Shown in pieces: positions 1 through 7,008 of a stretch of DNA of 8,236 nucleotides. The notes below the pieces were generated by a model, which was not told where the DNA came from, made no database searches, and saw nothing but the letters and a program-made list of their open reading frames with translations. Within the stretch, counting starts at the first letter, position 1. Each line of letters starts with the position of its first letter. The position numbers were made by a program, and so were the translations under genes. Source of the DNA: Nostoc sp. CHAB 5834 (GTDB taxonomy: Bacteria; Cyanobacteriota; Cyanobacteriia; Cyanobacteriales; Nostocaceae); the NCBI GenBank assembly GCA_020829485.1, contig JAIVFU010000219.1, forward strand, positions 1-8,236, written 5' to 3'.

Positions 1-19
1 CTTGGAAGGTAGGTCGTTA

Positions 20-50
20 AGCCCAATCACTGGGCTCGACGCTCCTTTTG
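20..50 (+). terminator. Short hairpin at left edge, possible terminator
   Basis: A perfect 6-bp stem, AGCCCA at 20-25 pairing with TGGGCT at 31-36, closes a 5-nt loop. A short T run (TTTT, 46-49) follows ten bases later. It could end a gene lying left of the window or be a small operator. The T run is short and not adjacent to the stem, so the terminator reading is weak. Confidence 0.25.
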
Positions 51-78
51 TATTCGCTTACGTCAATCATTAGTTACC
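47..78 (+). promoter_or_regulatory. Candidate Bacteroidota-type promoter for the DUF885 gene
   Basis: TTTG at 47-50 is followed after 20 nt by TAGTTACC at 71-78. This partly matches the Bacteroidota housekeeping pattern (TTTG at -33, TAnnTTTG at -7): the TA and one T of the -7 box fit, and the last bases do not. Transcription would start near 84, leaving room for a leader if translation begins at 115 rather than 88. The match is by eye and degenerate. Confidence 0.25.
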
Positions 79-87
79 TAAAGCAAC

Positions 88-1917
88 ATGTTCATATCCC
101 GAATAATGACAATGATGACAAAGACCCATTTTGTCCTATCAATTTTCCTACTCTCGCTGACCACCGAGTTAATTGCCCAGCAAACCATTCAGTCTAGTTT
201 AGCTGCGCTGACCAAAAACACCAATGGGCTGGAAGAAACCGACAGGATAACTCGTTTAGCGGGCCTCTACAGGGACTACCGGATCGTAACCTATCCTGAG
301 CTGGCGACCTTTACGGGAAAAGCTAAAGATAACAGTACGTGGACTGATTTTTCTGGCCCGGCCATCGAACAGCGTAAGAAAGACCGATTGTTATTTTTAA
401 TCGCAATTCGATCCATCCATTCGGCTACCCTTAGCGCCGCAGACCAACTAAATTATAGTCTTTTAAAATATGAACTCGAATTAGAGAAGGAAGGCGAGGC
501 ATTTGAGTCTGAATTAATGCCCATAAATCAAATGACTGGCTATCACCAGCGGGTCATGCAAGTGGCGAACGCTACTTCATTTACCTCGAAAAAGGACGTC
601 GACGATTTTGTCAGCAGACTGCAAAAAATTCCTGCCCTCGTTGATCAACTCATTCTATTGATGGATGAAGGCATTAAGAAAAACATAACCCAGCCCAAAA
701 CGACCTTAATGGGGGTACCCGAACAAATCCAAAATATAATAGGAAATGATTCGGCCAGGAGCCCCTTGCTCAAGGGGTTGACTGATTATTTAGCCAAACA
801 ATCGAACCCACAGAAAGCCTTTAGTACCGGAAGGGCTCAACAGGTCATGTCCGAACACGTTACGCCTGCCTTGAGTAAGTTGAAATCCTACATGGAGCAA
901 ACCTATATACCCAAGGCCCGGCAGACGATTGCGTTGAAGGATTTACCGAATGGAGCGAACTGGTATAATTATAACATTAAGGTCCAGACAACCACGGCGC
1001 TGACCTATCAACAAATCCACGAAACCGGACTCAGCGAAGTAAAACGCATTCGACGTTCCATGGATTCCCTAATCGTAACGACTGGTTTTAAAGGGAGTTT
1101 TAACGAATTCATCACGTTTCTAAGAACGGATGATCAATTCTACTATGATACGCCAGCACAGCTCCTGGATGGATATCGTATCATAGCCAAAAAGATAGAC
1201 GGGGAATTGCCGAAGTATTTTGGGAAACTTCCCCGGTTACCTTATGGGGTCATTGCCGTGCCAGCGTATGAGGAAAAATCACAAACGACTGCGTACTACA
1301 TTATGGGTTCTAGCGAAGCGGGACGAGCAGGCTATTTTTATGCGAACACGTATGCGTTGAAGAGTCGTCCTAAGTGGGAAATGGAGGCCTTAACCATTCA
1401 CGAAGCGGTTCCAGGTCACCATTTGCAATTTGCTCTAGCGGAGGAATTGGAGAATGTTCCCGAATTTAGAAAGTATTCCCGATACAATTCGTTTATTGAA
1501 GGGTGGGGATTGTATTCGGAAAGCCTGGGGGTAGAAATGGGTTTTTACAAAGATCCCTACTCGAAATTTGGTCAGTTAACCTATGAAATGTGGCGAGCGG
1601 TTCGCTTAGTTGTGGACACGGGTATTCATGGAATGGGGTGGACACGCCAACAATCGATTGATTACTTTAAGGCTAACGCGGCCAAGACAGAGCACGATAT
1701 TACCGTAGAAGTTGACCGTTACATAGGGTGGCCCGGTCAAGCCTTGTCGTACAAAATGGGCGAATTGAAACTAAAAGAGTTACGCGCTAGGGCAGAGAAA
1801 AAACTAGGCAACAAATTTGACATTAGGAAATTCCATGATGTGGTGCTGGCCAATGGGGCAGTACCGTTGAACATACTGGAGGTACAAGTGAATGAATGGA
1901 TTAATTCAATAAAGTAA
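88..1917 (+). CDS. DUF885 family protein, exported putative zinc peptidase
   Basis: This is a 609-residue protein of the DUF885 family, large helical hydrolases that resemble zinc peptidases and often act on peptides outside the cytoplasm. The N-terminus carries an export signal: a basic stretch (MTKTHF from residue 10) followed by a hydrophobic core at about 15-29 and a likely cleavage near A30/Q31. The length is normal for the family. The metal-site motif HEAVPGHH is at residues 438-445, the conserved EGWGLY segment at 471-476 (E471 a likely further ligand) and a conserved DTGIHGMGW stretch at 510-518, so the active centre looks intact. Methionines at 88, 106, 112 and 115 are all possible starts; 115 gives the cleanest signal peptide. 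No Shine-Dalgarno sequence is visible. It stands alone, with no obvious functional link to the downstream nuclease genes. The family call is firm; the substrate is unknown. Confidence 0.9.
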   Translation: MFISRIMTMMTKTHFVLSIFLLSLTTELIAQQTIQSSLAALTKNTNGLEETDRITRLAGLYRDYRIVTYPELATFTGKAKDNSTWTDFSGPAIEQRKKDRLLFLIAIRSIHSATLSAADQLNYSLLKYELELEKEGEAFESELMPINQMTGYHQRVMQVANATSFTSKKDVDDFVSRLQKIPALVDQLILLMDEGIKKNITQPKTTLMGVPEQIQNIIGNDSARSPLLKGLTDYLAKQSNPQKAFSTGRAQQVMSEHVTPALSKLKSYMEQTYIPKARQTIALKDLPNGANWYNYNIKVQTTTALTYQQIHETGLSEVKRIRRSMDSLIVTTGFKGSFNEFITFLRTDDQFYYDTPAQLLDGYRIIAKKIDGELPKYFGKLPRLPYGVIAVPAYEEKSQTTAYYIMGSSEAGRAGYFYANTYALKSRPKWEMEALTIHEAVPGHHLQFALAEELENVPEFRKYSRYNSFIEGWGLYSESLGVEMGFYKDPYSKFGQLTYEMWRAVRLVVDTGIHGMGWTRQQSIDYFKANAAKTEHDITVEVDRYIGWPGQALSYKMGELKLKELRARAEKKLGNKFDIRKFHDVVLANGAVPLNILEVQVNEWINSIK

Positions 1918-2252
1918 ATGGTAGGCTTAATAGGTCATAGCTTGAGATAGGGTGTCAAATTTTCACCTGAAATCGACTCCTTATTCCATGCCACCGTTCA
2001 GAAATGTCTTATATCGAAAAGATCCGGACGTATAAATGAACGGCGCCTTGGTAGGAGGGAGATGCTTAAAATGGACAGTTTTGCGTCCAATCAAACCGTT
2101 CAGTTATGTGGTCCACGATTTTCGATACAATCAAGGATTCTCTGAACGAATCTCGCCCAGGTTACTTCCCTACATTGAAAAGCTTCATGTGTAATACCTT
2201 TTGCCCTAATTTACGGGTAGATTACAAATAGAAAATTTGCTTATAAGGCCCT
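1918..2252. other. Gene-poor spacer between the DUF885 and YhcG genes
   Basis: These 335 bp hold no confident gene. No RNA gene or strong terminator was seen. The 9-mer ACCGTTCAG occurs twice (1993 and 2095), with a 7-bp inverted partner CTGAACG at 2142; this is short enough to be chance. The only protein-like signal is the interrupted plus-strand frame listed separately. Just before the YhcG start, AAAATTTG at 2232-2239 is close to the Bacteroidota -7 box TAnnTTTG, but no TTTG lies at the right distance upstream. Confidence 0.5.
1946..2194 (+). pseudogene. Possible broken gene remnant, unknown family
   Basis: One plus-strand frame stays open from 1946 to the TAA at 2192-2194 except for a single TAA at 2033-2035. 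The first part reads ...MPPFRNVLYRKDPDV from an ATG at 1988. Directly after the stop, an in-frame ATG at 2036 opens 52 codons that include VVHDFRYNQGFSERISP. The sequence looks protein-like (aromatic and charged residues in mixed order), and removing one stop would give about 82 continuous codons. I do not recognise a family. It may be a decayed gene, an inner fragment left by a rearrangement, a real 52-residue ORF at 2036-2194, or simple chance in a 335-bp gap. Confidence 0.25.
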
Positions 2253-3317
2253 ATGCAATCCCCTAAAAATCAGGCAAGTAGTTATTTTATGTTGCTTGAA
2301 GAGTTAAAAAGTGAGATCCGAACGACCCAACTTCGAGCGACTATTGCCGCCAACGCTGAGTTTCTTGGCCTTTATTGGAGAATGGGGAAAATTATACTTG
2401 AGCAAGAGAAGCAGCAAGGATGGGGGCAAAAGGTAGTGGTTCGTTTGGTGGCCGACCTTAAAGCCGAATTTCCGAACATGAGAGGTATGTCTCCCCGGAA
2501 TCTTCGGTATATGAAATCCTTCGCGGCAGCCTATCCCGATGATCCCTTTGGGGAGGGGTCAATTTTGCAAGCGGCACTTGCAAAATTGACATGGTACCAT
2601 CATCTCACCTTACTCGACAAAGTGAAAGACCTAGATGAGCGACTCTTTTACATGCAGGCAACAGTTGAAAACGGCTGGTCGCGGGATGTGATGGTGCAGC
2701 AAATTGAATCGGGCTATCGGCAACGATTGGGAAAGGCGATCAGCAATTTTGCCCGCACATTACCCGAGCCACTCTCTGATCTGGCTCAACAGTCACTGAA
2801 AAACCCGTACCTATTTGATTTTTTGACCTTAACCGAAAAGTATAAAGAACGGGATCTGGAGAACGGACTGGTCGAACATATTACGAATTTTCTATTGGAA
2901 CTCGGTAAAGGGTTTGCCTACGTGGGTCGACAGTATCCAATCGAAGTCTCCAATCGGGAGTTTGCCCTCGATTTGTTGTTTTACCATCTTAAACTGCGTT
3001 CATACCTGGTCATTGATTTGAAAGTAGTTGAGTTTGAGCCGGAGTTCGTCGGCAAACTAAACTTCTATCTGTCGGCGGTAGATGATCAGCTTCGGGGCGA
3101 GTTTGATAATCCGAGTATTGGCCTGCTGATCTGCCGTAAGAACGATAAGCTGATTGCTGAGTATGCCTTGCGTGACGTCCATAAGCCAATTGGCATTACG
3201 GAGTACCGGTTGATGGAATCGTTGCCGGACAATCTTAAAACGACCTTACCCTCTATTGATGAGATAGAGGAGCGCTTGCGTCAGGAGAACGATTCTGACG
3301 ACGAGGCTAAAAAATAG
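2253..3317 (+). CDS. YhcG/DUF1016 family PDDEXK nuclease
   Basis: This 354-residue protein has the two-part YhcG build. The N-terminal DUF1016 domain (about 10-165) has the typical LYWRMGKII, MSPRNLRYMKSF and LTWYHH stretches, thought to bind DNA or partners. The C-terminal YhcG nuclease domain (about 180-325) has the PDDEXK core: E208, GRQYPIE at 225-231, D240 in FALDLLFYH, and D255-L-K257 in VIDLKV, followed by GKLNFYLSAVDD. The usual E-x-K is D-x-K here, a conservative change also found in related sequences, so activity is plausible. Family members commonly sit among restriction-modification genes; here a type IIL-like enzyme follows 114 bp downstream on the same strand. The start at 2253 gives the usual N-terminus; no Shine-Dalgarno is seen. 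The family is certain; the role (accessory to restriction, or stand-alone defence) is inferred from the neighbour. Confidence 0.9.
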   Translation: MQSPKNQASSYFMLLEELKSEIRTTQLRATIAANAEFLGLYWRMGKIILEQEKQQGWGQKVVVRLVADLKAEFPNMRGMSPRNLRYMKSFAAAYPDDPFGEGSILQAALAKLTWYHHLTLLDKVKDLDERLFYMQATVENGWSRDVMVQQIESGYRQRLGKAISNFARTLPEPLSDLAQQSLKNPYLFDFLTLTEKYKERDLENGLVEHITNFLLELGKGFAYVGRQYPIEVSNREFALDLLFYHLKLRSYLVIDLKVVEFEPEFVGKLNFYLSAVDDQLRGEFDNPSIGLLICRKNDKLIAEYALRDVHKPIGITEYRLMESLPDNLKTTLPSIDEIEERLRQENDSDDEAKK

Positions 3318-3323
3318 AATCTG

Positions 3324-3352
3324 ACTGTCTAATTGTTTTGCAGACCAGTTTT
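3324..3352 (+). terminator. Weak hairpin after the YhcG gene
   Basis: ACTGTCT (3324-3330) pairs with AGACCAGT (3342-3349) with one bulged base and an 11-nt loop, starting six bases after the YhcG stop; TTTT runs through 3349-3352. The stem is short and AT-rich, so it may at most attenuate read-through into the restriction gene. Confidence 0.2.
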
Positions 3353-3380
3353 AGCGAGTACATAGATGAATCCTAATACG

Positions 3381-3410
3381 TTTATTTAACTTGCTTTCCG
3401 GTTAACTTTT
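3381..3410 (+). promoter_or_regulatory. Candidate promoter of the MmeI-like gene
   Basis: TAACTTTT at 3403-3410 matches the Bacteroidota -7 box TAnnTTTG in all but the last base. TTTA at 3381-3384 lies 18 nt upstream in place of TTTG. The start point would be near 3417, giving a leader of about 15 nt before the ATG at 3432. With the weak hairpin before it, this suggests the restriction gene can be expressed separately from the YhcG gene. Found by eye only. Confidence 0.3.
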
Positions 3411-3431
3411 CCTCCCCCTTATCTATTACAA

Positions 3432-6236
3432 ATGGCCCTTAGCTGGACTGAGATAAAAGATCGCGCTTTACGCTTTGCCAACGAATGGAAAGACGAAGCG
3501 TCTGAAGATGCAGAGGCCAAATCTTTTTGGGATAATTTCTTCAATGTGTTTGGTGTAAACCGTCGCCGGTTGGCGCAATTTGAAAAGGCCGTCGAACGGC
3601 CCGGTAGGAGCAAGGGTTTTGTCGACTTGTTCTGGCCAGGGACGCTAGTGGTAGAACATAAATCACGCGGACGGAGCTTAGATGATGCCTACAGTCAGGC
3701 AGTGGCTTACTTCGTCGGGCTCAAAGATCATGAATTGCCCAGATACGTACTGGTATCGGACTTCGCTCGTTTCCGACTGTACGACTTAGAGGAAAAGTCA
3801 GCAAGCGCTGTCTCACAAACCTATCACGAATTTCAACTTTCAGATCTTCACCAGCACATTAAGGAGTTCGGCTTTATGCTGGGCTATCAGAAACGTACTT
3901 ACAAGGAAGAAGATCCAGTCAACATTAAGGCTGCTCAAATGATGGGTAGTCTGCATGACAAGCTGAAAGAAGTAGGCTACGACGGGCATACCCTTGAGGT
4001 ATACTTGGTTCGATTGCTATTCTGTTTATTTGCCGACGATACTAGCATCTTCGACAGAGGTATCTTCCAGGACTACCTAAGCCAGAACACCCGTGAAGAT
4101 GGGTTCGATCTGGGGTCACAGATGGCAATGCTGTTCCAGATTCTGAACACACCCCCTGAAAGACGTTCTAAAAATTTAGACGAAGCACTTGCGCAATTTC
4201 CTTACGTCAACGGTAAGCTGTTTGCCGAAAATCTGATGATCCCAAGTTTCGACCGCACAATGCGACAGATTCTGCTGGATTGCTGTGCGTTGGATTGGGG
4301 GCGTATTTCACCGGCCATATTTGGTTCGCTATTTCAGTCGGTGATGAACCCAGTCGAGCGGCGGAACCTGGGAGCGCATTACACCTCGGAGAAAAACATC
4401 TTAAAGGTTATTAAGCCCCTCTTCCTGGATGATCTCTGGAAGGAGTTTAAAACAGTACAGGCTGATAAGCGTAAACTAACGGCGTTTCATAAAAAACTAG
4501 CCAACCTGCGGTTTTTAGACCCCGCCTGTGGCTGCGGCAACTTTCTTATCATCACCTACCGAGAGCTTCGGCTACTCGAAATCGAGGTGATCAAAGCGCT
4601 ACAAAAAGGACAGCAGGTTGTCAGTGTGAATGATCTGGTGTTGGTGGATGTGGATCGTTTTTGTGGCATTGAATACGAAGAGTTTCCGGCGCAGATCGCG
4701 CAAGTGGCCCTTTGGCTGATGGACCACCAGATGAATATGCGGATTTCGGAGGAGTTCGGCCAGTATTACATTCGTTTGCCCCTCACTAAGTCCGCGACCA
4801 TTATGCACGGGAATGCCCTTCGCACCGACTGGCAATCGCTGTTGCCCGAACCCAAAGAAGGGGAAGAACCACTATGTTACAATTTCATCATTGGTAATCC
4901 ACCGTTCTTGGGCCATCACTATCAAAGCGCGGCTCAAAAAGCGGACATGGCCACGGTATTCCACAAAGTAAACGGAGCAGGGGTATTAGATTACGTGTCA
5001 GCCTGGTATTTAAAAGCCGCTCAACTTGTACAAGGAACAGCAACCAAAATCGCTTTCGTTTCGACCAATTCAATTGCTCAGGGCGAACAAGTGGGTTTAT
5101 TATGGGGGTTACTATTCGCTCAGTATCACATCAAAATTCATTTTGCCCACCGGACGTTCAAATGGAATAATGAAGCAAAGGGCAATGCGGCCGTCCACGT
5201 TGTCATTATCGGATTTGCTAATTTCGACGTGGCCGACAAGCTCATCTACGAGTATGATAGCGTTGGTGGGGAGCCACACGAACTGAAAGTAAGTAATATC
5301 AATCCGTATTTGGTGGATGGACGTGATATCGTTCTTCGCAACCGAAGCCATCCAATAAGTCCGGTTCCGCCCATGATCTGGGGTAATAAGCCTACGGATG
5401 GTGGAAATTTTCTGTTCGATTCGGCTGTAGAAAAGGATGCTTTTTTGGCCAAAGAGCCAAAGGCGGAGCGATGGATACGGCCATTTATCAGTGGTGAAGA
5501 TTTTATAAAAGGTCGGTTTCGATACTGCTTATGGCTAAAAGACATCGCTCCCAATGAACTGAATACCTTACCGGAAGTTAAGAAACGAGTTGAGGAAGTT
5601 CGTAAAATGCGGCTGGCTAGCATAGCAGAAGCAACCCGCCGAAAAGCAGGTACACCCACGATTTTTGCTCAAATCTCACAGCCAGATAGCAGCTATCTAA
5701 TAGTTCCTGAAGTTTCTTCGGAACGAAGACGGTATATTCCAATTGCATTTATGACTGGCGACGTAATTGCAAGTAACACAATTCAACTGGTTCCAGAGGC
5801 TACATTATTTCAGTTTGGCGTCATGGTGTCAATTATGCATATGACTTGGACAAAGTACGTTTGTGGCCGATTAAAAAGCGATTTTCGTTACTCAAATTCA
5901 GTCGTTTACAACAACTTCCCGTGGCCACAAACTCTTACAGAGAAACAAGTCAAAGCCGTTGAGACGGCAGCGCAACGTGTACTCGACGTGCGTACCTCGT
6001 TCATTGGCAGCAGTATGGCCGACCTTTACGATCCACTGACGATGCCGCCCGCCTTAGTCAAAGCGCATCAAGACCTTGACCGGGCAGTTGATCTGTGCTA
6101 CCGACCACAAGCCATTCCAAATGAAACCCGACGTATCGAATACCTGTTCGAGCTGTACGAACAATACACGGCCCCGCTGATGGCTGCATCAGGGATAGAA
6201 GGGAAGAAAAAATCTACTAAAAGTAAAGTAATGTGA
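3432..6236 (+). CDS. MmeI-like type IIL restriction-modification enzyme
   Basis: This 934-residue protein combines DNA cleavage, adenine methylation and sequence recognition in one chain, as in the MmeI (type IIL) family. Residues 1-155 form the nuclease domain with D65-x9-E75-H-K77, the same D-x9-ExK spacing as MmeI. A helical connector follows (about 160-310). The gamma-class N6-adenine methyltransferase (about 310-600) shows GAHYTSE at 314-320 (motif X), DPACGCGNF at 363-371 (SAM-binding motif I), GIEYEEFPA at 412-420 and NPPF at 489-492 (catalytic motif IV). The target recognition domain spans about 620-840, with VPEVSSERRRY and SDFRYSNSVVYNNFPWP near its end. A helical C-terminus and a lysine-rich tail complete it. 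All key residues are present, so it should both cut and modify; no separate methylase is needed. The target site cannot be read from the sequence. The YhcG nuclease gene lies 114 bp upstream on the same strand. No BREX genes are present, which argues against PglX. Confidence 0.9.
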   Translation: MALSWTEIKDRALRFANEWKDEASEDAEAKSFWDNFFNVFGVNRRRLAQFEKAVERPGRSKGFVDLFWPGTLVVEHKSRGRSLDDAYSQAVAYFVGLKDHELPRYVLVSDFARFRLYDLEEKSASAVSQTYHEFQLSDLHQHIKEFGFMLGYQKRTYKEEDPVNIKAAQMMGSLHDKLKEVGYDGHTLEVYLVRLLFCLFADDTSIFDRGIFQDYLSQNTREDGFDLGSQMAMLFQILNTPPERRSKNLDEALAQFPYVNGKLFAENLMIPSFDRTMRQILLDCCALDWGRISPAIFGSLFQSVMNPVERRNLGAHYTSEKNILKVIKPLFLDDLWKEFKTVQADKRKLTAFHKKLANLRFLDPACGCGNFLIITYRELRLLEIEVIKALQKGQQVVSVNDLVLVDVDRFCGIEYEEFPAQIAQVALWLMDHQMNMRISEEFGQYYIRLPLTKSATIMHGNALRTDWQSLLPEPKEGEEPLCYNFIIGNPPFLGHHYQSAAQKADMATVFHKVNGAGVLDYVSAWYLKAAQLVQGTATKIAFVSTNSIAQGEQVGLLWGLLFAQYHIKIHFAHRTFKWNNEAKGNAAVHVVIIGFANFDVADKLIYEYDSVGGEPHELKVSNINPYLVDGRDIVLRNRSHPISPVPPMIWGNKPTDGGNFLFDSAVEKDAFLAKEPKAERWIRPFISGEDFIKGRFRYCLWLKDIAPNELNTLPEVKKRVEEVRKMRLASIAEATRRKAGTPTIFAQISQPDSSYLIVPEVSSERRRYIPIAFMTGDVIASNTIQLVPEATLFQFGVMVSIMHMTWTKYVCGRLKSDFRYSNSVVYNNFPWPQTLTEKQVKAVETAAQRVLDVRTSFIGSSMADLYDPLTMPPALVKAHQDLDRAVDLCYRPQAIPNETRRIEYLFELYEQYTAPLMAASGIEGKKKSTKSKVM

Positions 6237-6237
6237 A

Positions 6238-6327
6238 ATGACTGCTTCTTATCAAATTATAATACTGGGTATGAAGTGAAGGAAGAACTTCGCGAAGGTT
6301 TGATACGAAGCAACATACTGCCTTTTT
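6238..6327 (+). terminator. Candidate terminator of the MmeI-like gene
   Basis: Starting two bases after the stop codon, 6238-6256 pairs with 6299-6316 (ATG..TGCTTC.TATCAAA against TTTGATA.GAAGCA.CAT) with about 16 matched pairs. The 42-nt loop contains the palindrome CTTCGCGAAG. Five Ts follow at 6323-6327. A second partner, ATAAGAAGC at 6328-6336, is a perfect complement of GCTTCTTAT (6244-6252), so the left arm can fold in two exclusive ways. The loop is large for a classical intrinsic terminator. Confidence 0.3.
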
Positions 6328-6444
6328 ATAAGAAGCTGATGTAGTTACTTGGTCAAAGGAGCACCCTGGGGTTACTGATTTCTTTAAAGAGAATTGAGGT
6401 AGTCGGGTTTCATAAGAGACAGTCCGCTAAGACTCAGCCACCTC

Positions 6445-6613
6445 AATGCGTATGCTACGGTTTGGAGTTGACAGTTATTAAAATAAGTCGACCAATTAAA
6501 CGCCCCATTTAAGGCGTAGCTCTTTTGCAAATCCCTTCGTCTCACGCGGGAGCGTTTATATAAAACATTACTGTTTTTAATAACTGTAAACCCCAGTTCG
6601 TAGCATACGCATT
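6445..6613. repeat. Long inverted repeat, MITE-like or structured element
   Basis: Arm 6445-6483 is the reverse complement of arm 6575-6613 at 34 of 39 positions: 15 bp exact at the outer ends, 13 bp exact at the inner ends, and six matches in the middle 11. Two of the five mismatches would be G-U pairs in plus-strand RNA. The 91-nt centre holds two small hairpins, ACGCC/GGCGT (6500-6517) and CG.CTC/GAG.CG near 6539-6554. Possible readings are a miniature transposable element with terminal inverted repeats, a bidirectional terminator or RNA between convergent genes, or a small invertible segment. No clear target-site duplication and no transposase gene are seen. A Bacteroidota promoter in the centre was looked for and not found, which weighs against a promoter switch. 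Confidence 0.6.
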
Positions 6614-6621
6614 CGAGAAAC

Positions 6622-6948
6622 CTAGGAACGTTTACGTACTAAGGCATAATAAACTAGAAAGCCAGCGGCCAGGCATACCGCTTCAATGCCAAAAGGCAAC
6701 GGGGAGTTGTGGGGTTCATAGGGCACAAACTCTAGAATAATCAACCCCATCCCCCCAAAGAATAACAACACGCCCCATTTAAGCGGCTCTAAAGCGGGAC
6801 CGATTGGCTTGAGCAACATATCAAGTGCGGCTTGATCAATGCGTCCCGAATCAATGATGCGCTTTTTGAGCAGATAAGTAAACAGGGCATTAATGATAAA
6901 CCCAATGACCAAAAATAAAACGATTCCAACAAGATGAGGGCCGCCCAT
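6622..6948 (-). CDS. Small membrane protein, DUF6249-like
   Basis: From the ATG at 6948-6946 this gives a 108-residue integral membrane protein. A first helix lies at about residues 6-27 (VGIVLFLVIGFIINALFTYLL). A cytoplasmic loop follows with KKRIIDSGRIDQAAL and a conserved-looking LKWG entry into helix two (about 61-80). A third helix runs to a basic VRKRS end. The layout (basic loop with I-x-SG, then LKWG, glycine-rich helix, a final helix) resembles DUF6249 proteins, often encoded beside ECF sigma factors in Bacteroidota; I hold this link loosely. An upstream ATG at 7020 would add 24 residues but lies beyond the predicted promoter, so 6948 is preferred. The gene is divergent from the sigma factor gene and appears to share a mirrored ECF-type promoter with it, suggesting it belongs to the same regulon. 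Its function is unknown. Confidence 0.7.
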   Translation of the reverse strand: MGGPHLVGIVLFLVIGFIINALFTYLLKKRIIDSGRIDQAALDMLLKPIGPALEPLKWGVLLFFGGMGLIILEFVPYEPHNSPLPFGIEAVCLAAGFLVYYALVRKRS

Positions 6949-6977
6949 AGCTATAAGATTTAAGATAAGTTTGCGCA

Positions 6978-7008
6978 AGTAGACGGAGCGATGATGAGAA
7001 AGGTTGCA
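6978..7008 (-). promoter_or_regulatory. ECF-type promoter for the membrane protein gene
   Basis: Read on the minus strand, TGCAAC (7008-7003) is followed after 17 nt by CGTCTACT (6985-6978). AAC in the -35 and CGTC in the -10, about 17 nt apart, is the general shape of ECF sigma promoters (compare B. subtilis SigM, SigV and SigX). A start near 6972 would give a leader of about 25 nt to the ATG at 6948. It is a base-for-base copy, in both boxes and in spacing, of the promoter facing the sigma gene. Confidence 0.6.

Larger units (their letters stand above)
6237..6621. other. Gene-free convergent spacer rich in inverted repeats
   Basis: These 385 bp separate the 3' ends of two converging genes. 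The strand is full of dyads: a post-gene hairpin (6238-6316), a 10-bp palindrome CTTCGCGAAG (6288-6297), an 8-bp inverted repeat ATTGAGGT/ACCTCAAT (6393-6400 and 6440-6447) around an AGTC/GACT mini-hairpin (6421-6434), and the large 39-bp inverted repeat (6445-6613). On the minus strand one frame is open from 6638 to 6384 (about 85 codons), but it has no start codon near its beginning and runs through both arms of the repeat, so it is not called as a gene. Confidence 0.6.

Noticed and set aside
5112..5659. Minus-strand open frames inside the restriction gene
   Set aside because: They overlap a long, motif-rich gene in other frames, have no recognisable domains, and are explained by its codon pattern.
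3432..6236. BREX PglX methyltransferase
   Set aside because: The N-terminal D-x9-ExK nuclease domain, the 934-residue length and the absence of any other BREX gene fit an MmeI-like enzyme instead.
6393..6447. Possible small RNA or tRNA-like fold from ATTGAGGT/ACCTCAAT
   Set aside because: No tRNA arms or anticodon loop can be aligned; the 8-bp stem with a 39-nt loop is too weak to call alone.
6484..6574. Invertible promoter (phase switch) in the centre of the inverted repeat
   Set aside because: No TTTG/TAnnTTTG pair was found on either strand, both flanking genes end here rather than begin, and no invertase gene is present in the window.
6384..6638. Minus-strand open frame of about 85 codons across the inverted repeat
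   Set aside because: It has no usable start codon near its beginning, runs through both arms of a palindrome, and its translation matches no family I recognise; a frame this long is possible by chance.
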